Source: DATARH01 sp963746885 (lineage in GTDB: Bacteria; Pseudomonadota; Alphaproteobacteria; ATCC43930; CGMCC-115725). Taken from it: a DNA stretch of 64,000 nt. The stretch is taken from assembly GCA_963746885.1 (NCBI GenBank), contig CAVVDM010000014.1, forward strand, positions 248,001 to 312,000, given 5' to 3'. Below are positions 61,666 through 64,000 of the stretch, one piece after another; position 1 is the stretch's first letter; each line of letters starts with the position of its first letter. The position numbers and the translations under genes were made by a program. Under the pieces are notes generated by a model. The model was not told the DNA's origin. It made no database searches and saw only the letters and a list, made by a program, of their open reading frames with translations.

Positions 61666-62607
61666 TCACTCGATCAGCATCAGCGCAGCGCCGTATTCGA
61701 CCGGGTCGGCATCCTCGACAAAGATCCGGGTGAGCCGGCCGGCGCGCGGCGCGCGGATCTGGTTCATCACCTTCATCGCTTCGATGATCAGCAGCGGCTG
61801 GCCCTCGCTGATCGTGTCGCCGACCCGCACGAACGGCGCTGCGTCGGGTTGCGGCGCGAGATAGGCGATGCCGACGATCGGCGAGGTGACGGTGCCCGGG
61901 TTTCCCTCCGCCGAATGGGCTGCGCCGTTTTTTGCCGCCGCCTCGGCCGGTGCGCTCGGTGCCGGCGCTGCGGACGCGTGCCCATTGGCGCTCGGTGCCG
62001 CCGAGCTGGTCGGCTCGCGGGCGACCCGGATGCGATGGTCGCCGACCGCGTATTCGATCTCGGTCAGGCCGGTCTCGGACAGCAGCCCGGCGAGCGCCCG
62101 GATCACCTCGGCGTCGGGCGCAAGCGGCGGCCGACGGCTCCCGAACTTCACCTCGCAGCCTCGGTCGAATTCGGCCTCGATCACGCTCGCCAATGCCTCC
62201 AGCGCCAGCTCATACCCTTGCGGCCCCAGCCCGCAGATCACCCCGCGCGCGGCAAGGCTCACATAGGAGTGATGGCGGAACGACTCGCGCCGGAAGATGT
62301 TCGACAGATGCACCTCGATGACCGGCAATTCGGCGGCGTTGAGCGCGTCGAGAATGGCGACCGAGGTGTGGGTCAATGCCCCGGCATTAAGGATGATGCC
62401 ATCGGCGGTCTCGCGCGCCTCCTGGATCCAGTCGACCAGCTGGCCTTCGTGGTTGCTCTGGCGAAACTCGATCGTCAGGTCGAGCGCATTCGCCCGCACC
62501 AGGCAGCGCTGCTCGACATCCGCCAGCGTATCGTAGCCGTAAGTCGCCGGCTCGCGCACGCCGAGCAGGTTCAGATTGGGTCCATTAAGGATAAAGATGG
62601 TTGGCAA
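61666..62607 (-). CDS. aroQ-accB: Fused type II 3-dehydroquinate dehydratase and AccB
   Basis: One frame of 313 residues reads through two genes that are normally separate. Residues 1-145 are AroQ (type II 3-dehydroquinate dehydratase, shikimate pathway): NGPNLNLLGVREPATYG, NHEGQLVDWIQEAR, NAGALTHTSVAILDAL and IEVHLSNIFRRESFRHHSYV. Residues 160-313 are AccB, the biotin carrier of acetyl-CoA carboxylase, with LLSETGLTEIEYAV, an Ala/Pro-rich linker and the biotinyl Lys279 in EAMKVM. A GTG at 62149-62151 (Val153) overlaps a TGA in the next frame, so separate genes joined by a one-base error remain possible. accC follows. Confidence 0.9.
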   Translation of the reverse strand: MPTIFILNGPNLNLLGVREPATYGYDTLADVEQRCLVRANALDLTIEFRQSNHEGQLVDWIQEARETADGIILNAGALTHTSVAILDALNAAELPVIEVHLSNIFRRESFRHHSYVSLAARGVICGLGPQGYELALEALASVIEAEFDRGCEVKFGSRRPPLAPDAEVIRALAGLLSETGLTEIEYAVGDHRIRVAREPTSSAAPSANGHASAAPAPSAPAEAAAKNGAAHSAEGNPGTVTSPIVGIAYLAPQPDAAPFVRVGDTISEGQPLLIIEAMKVMNQIRAPRAGRLTRIFVEDADPVEYGAALMLIE

Positions 62608-62858
62608 CGGAAGCTCCGTTTGGCTCCCCCGCCTTATAGCATGAGCCGACCGCAGGGCAAGACCGGCCCCGGAAGGCTGCGCCGACGCGGCACTTAGCCG
62701 GCGCTAGCGCTACGGCCGCGCGGGCCTGACCGCACCGAATCCCGCCGCCGCGACGAATTACAGCGCAACCGGCAGCCGTCGGTGTGTTATGCCTGTCACG
62801 AGAGCCGGGTGGTCGGCGCCGGGGCGCCGGTTTGTCAGGAAACCTCAAGGAGTGCGAG

Positions 62859-63023
62859 ATGCCCCGCCGACCGAATTATCGTTTCGAGCGCGCCGAGCGC
62901 GACCGCGCGAAGAAGGCCAAGAAAGAAGAGAAATTATTGAAGCGGCAGCAAGAGCACGCATCGTCGCCCGAGGAAGCGGATTCTCCGGCGGAGCATCAGC
63001 CCGATCCCGCCGCCGGTTGCTGA
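62859..63023 (+). CDS. Small basic protein of unknown function
   Basis: A 54-residue protein (MPRRPNYRFERAERDRAKKA, then KKEEKLLKRQQEHASSPEEA) that is strongly charged and likely helical in its first half. The ATG at 62859 follows AAGGAGTGCGAG, a strong ribosome-binding site. Similar short proteins are common in alphaproteobacteria. Function unknown. Confidence 0.65.
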   Translation: MPRRPNYRFERAERDRAKKAKKEEKLLKRQQEHASSPEEADSPAEHQPDPAAGC

Positions 63024-63086
63024 TCGCGGGATCTCGCGCGCATTTTGCCGGTGGCGAGAGCGGTCCGGAAGGGCCATATCAGGGTA

Positions 63087-63323
63087 ATGGCAAGAACACA
63101 CCCCCATGCCGAGGCGGCGTACAGCATCGTGACGTTGGACGATGGCAGTTTCGGCGTCGAGGTGAAGATCCCCGACACCCACCCCACGACGGTCAGCAAT
63201 TTCGCGACCCGGGCGCAAGCCGAAGCGTGGATTGTCCGGCATAAGAACCGCGTGGTGGCCGATCAGGCGGGCCAGCAATGGTTTCGCCGATCCCCCGGCT
63301 CGACGCGGCCGGCCCAGAAGTGA
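63087..63323 (+). CDS. Small protein of unknown function
   Basis: A 78-residue protein, MARTHPHAEAAYSIVTLDDG, then FGVEVKIPDTHPTTVSNFAT and RAQAEAWIVRHKNRV, which looks like a small alpha/beta fold. It follows a weak AGGGTA site. A longer frame to 63045 exists but adds residues without support. Similar small proteins occur in rhizobial genomes. Function unknown. Confidence 0.6.
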   Translation: MARTHPHAEAAYSIVTLDDGSFGVEVKIPDTHPTTVSNFATRAQAEAWIVRHKNRVVADQAGQQWFRRSPGSTRPAQK

Positions 63324-63329
63324 GGCGCG

Positions 63330-63527
63330 TCAGTCGTCGCTGATGCCGGGTTGCCACGAGCCGCTGACCTCGACGCGCTCGGCGAGGCGCTCGTATTGCA
63401 GCGCAATGTCTTGCAGATGCGCCTTGATGCCCGGGGTCGTTGCCTCGCCAGCGAGCCGCCGTACCCGGGCGGCGTGGCGACGATAATATTCCGCTGGCAG
63501 CGGCGGCGTGGGCGAGGGGTGTTCCAT
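63330..63527 (-). CDS. Small helical protein of unknown function
   Basis: A 65-residue protein (PAEYYRRHAARVRRLAGEAT, then TPGIKAHLQDIALQYERLAE and WQPGISDD) of two helices, matching a common pattern in alphaproteobacteria with Arg-rich first helix and IALQYERLAE second helix. It is downstream of rpsU on the same strand, separated by 10 bases, so could be co-transcribed. Confidence 0.65.
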   Translation of the reverse strand: MEHPSPTPPLPAEYYRRHAARVRRLAGEATTPGIKAHLQDIALQYERLAERVEVSGSWQPGISDD

Positions 63528-63537
63528 TGACCGGAGA

Positions 63538-63741
63538 TCAGTAGCCCTCGCGCTCGAGCCGCTTGCGCAGCATCTTGCGGTGACGGCGGACCGACTCCGC
63601 CTTTTCGCGCGCCCGGCGCTCCGACGGCTTTTCGTAGGCGCGGCGCCGCTTCATCTCGCGGAAAGTGCCCTCGCGTTGCATCTTCTTCTTCAACACGCGC
63701 AACGCCGAATTGACATCGTTGTCGCGGACGAAAACTTCCAT
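63538..63741 (-). CDS. rpsU: 30S ribosomal protein S21
   Basis: S21, 67 residues, strongly basic: MEVFVRDNDVNSALRVLKKK, MQREGTFREMKRRRAYEKPS and RAREKAESVRRHRKMLRKRL. It binds the small ribosomal subunit near the 3' end of 16S rRNA. The ATG at 63741 follows AAGGAGCCAGCGCCG. Alphaproteobacteria often have rpsU alone, as here. Confidence 0.95.
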   Translation of the reverse strand: MEVFVRDNDVNSALRVLKKKMQREGTFREMKRRRAYEKPSERRAREKAESVRRHRKMLRKRLEREGY

Positions 63742-63853
63742 CGGCGCTGGCTCCTTGCGCGTATGCCCGGCCGCCGGGCCGGGATCGTCGAAACTTGCTT
63801 GCTTCCAAGCGAAAGCCGGAACCGTACCAGAGGGCGCGGCTCGGCGTTGCCGG

Positions 63854-64000
63854 TTACTCCTGCTTCAGGTTTACCGCAGCGGTGCGGCCCTGGTTACCGC
63901 GTTCGAGCTCAAAACTCAACCGCTGGCCCTCGTGCAGATTGCCGAGGCCGGAGCGTTCGACCGCCGAGACGTGCACGAACACGTCCTTCGATCCGTCCTC
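63854..64000 (-). CDS. Cold-shock protein (CspA family), C-terminal part
   Basis: The frame runs off the right edge. It reads EDGSKDVFVHVSAVERSGLG, NLHEGQRLSFELERGNQGRT and ends AAVNLKQE at TAA 63854-63856. DVFVHVSAVE is the RNP2 strand of cold-shock domains and GRTAAVNL is the usual end. Cold-shock proteins bind single-stranded nucleic acid and melt RNA structure. The RNP1 strand lies beyond the window. Confidence 0.9.
   Translation of the reverse strand, partial: EDGSKDVFVHVSAVERSGLGNLHEGQRLSFELERGNQGRTAAVNLKQE

Noticed and set aside
59562..61733. Plus-strand open frame of over 700 codons opposite aat and accC
   Set aside because: Antisense shadow; codon bias follows the real genes on the other strand.
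1..64000. CRISPR array
   Set aside because: No set of regularly spaced short repeats with different spacers was seen; the repeats found are tandem duplications or REPs.

Overview
The window is G+C-rich chromosomal DNA from an alphaproteobacterium. The evidence is the gene order aroQ-accB-accC-aat facing NDUFA12-mlaD-DUF2155, the run ribF-ileS-lspA-DUF3035, the NDUFA12 homologue of respiratory complex I, and a class II (B12-dependent) ribonucleotide reductase. The mix looks closest to Rhodospirillales or Rhizobiales, but nothing here fixes the order or genus. A selenocysteine tRNA shows that the organism decodes UGA as Sec, although no selenoprotein is visible in the window.

Bases 1-6930 are a decayed accessory region. 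It starts with the end of a tyrosine recombinase and the tRNA-Sec gene. It then holds, in visibly more A+T-rich DNA, a broken methyltransferase, an amine-oxidase fragment, two IS3 pieces in opposite orientation, a frameshifted AIPR (abortive-infection type) gene, the end of a replication-relaxation protein and small plasmid/ICE-type genes including DUF3768. From about 7180 the DNA becomes ordinary chromosome.

7.2-10.8 kb: a patatin that has lost both catalytic residues, two c-type cytochromes, a GST and a small secreted protein. 11.0-15.0 kb: a four-gene set (HAD-UbiA fusion, DprE1-like oxidase, DprE2-like reductase, SMR-type membrane protein) that looks like synthesis and flipping of a polyprenyl-phosphate pentose such as decaprenylphosphoryl-D-arabinose. 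15.0-20.6 kb: exported proteins, two tandem FecR-domain paralogues and a CHASE2-type nucleotide cyclase, probably one envelope-sensing locus. 20.6-33.2 kb: metabolic and signalling genes (CBS protein, thiolase, cation diffusion facilitator, LLM flavoprotein, sugar kinase, SDRs, DUF169, hydrolase, a two-domain aldolase/dehydrogenase). 33.2-42.8 kb: housekeeping (DUF3035, lspA, ileS, ribF, hisI) with a Rieske oxygenase, a universal stress protein and a solute-binding protein. 43.1-46.6 kb: a small protein with two sliding-clamp-type motifs and a large type ISP/IIG-like restriction-modification protein broken by an amber codon and a frameshift. 46.8-53.3 kb: a PrpD-family protein, exbB-exbD-tonB, a PEP-mutase-family enzyme, a PPOX-fold protein, a lone Flp pilin and a REP/RAYT element. 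53.1-64 kb: nrdJ with a tiny downstream gene, NDUFA12, mlaD, DUF2155, aat, accC, a fused aroQ-accB frame, small conserved genes, rpsU and a partial cold-shock gene.

A caution for the whole window: many genes, including the essential ileS, are split by one-base frameshifts next to short G or C runs. The simplest reading is residual assembly error, so frameshifts in core genes are described as interruptions of probably intact genes, while those in the first 7 kb may be real decay.
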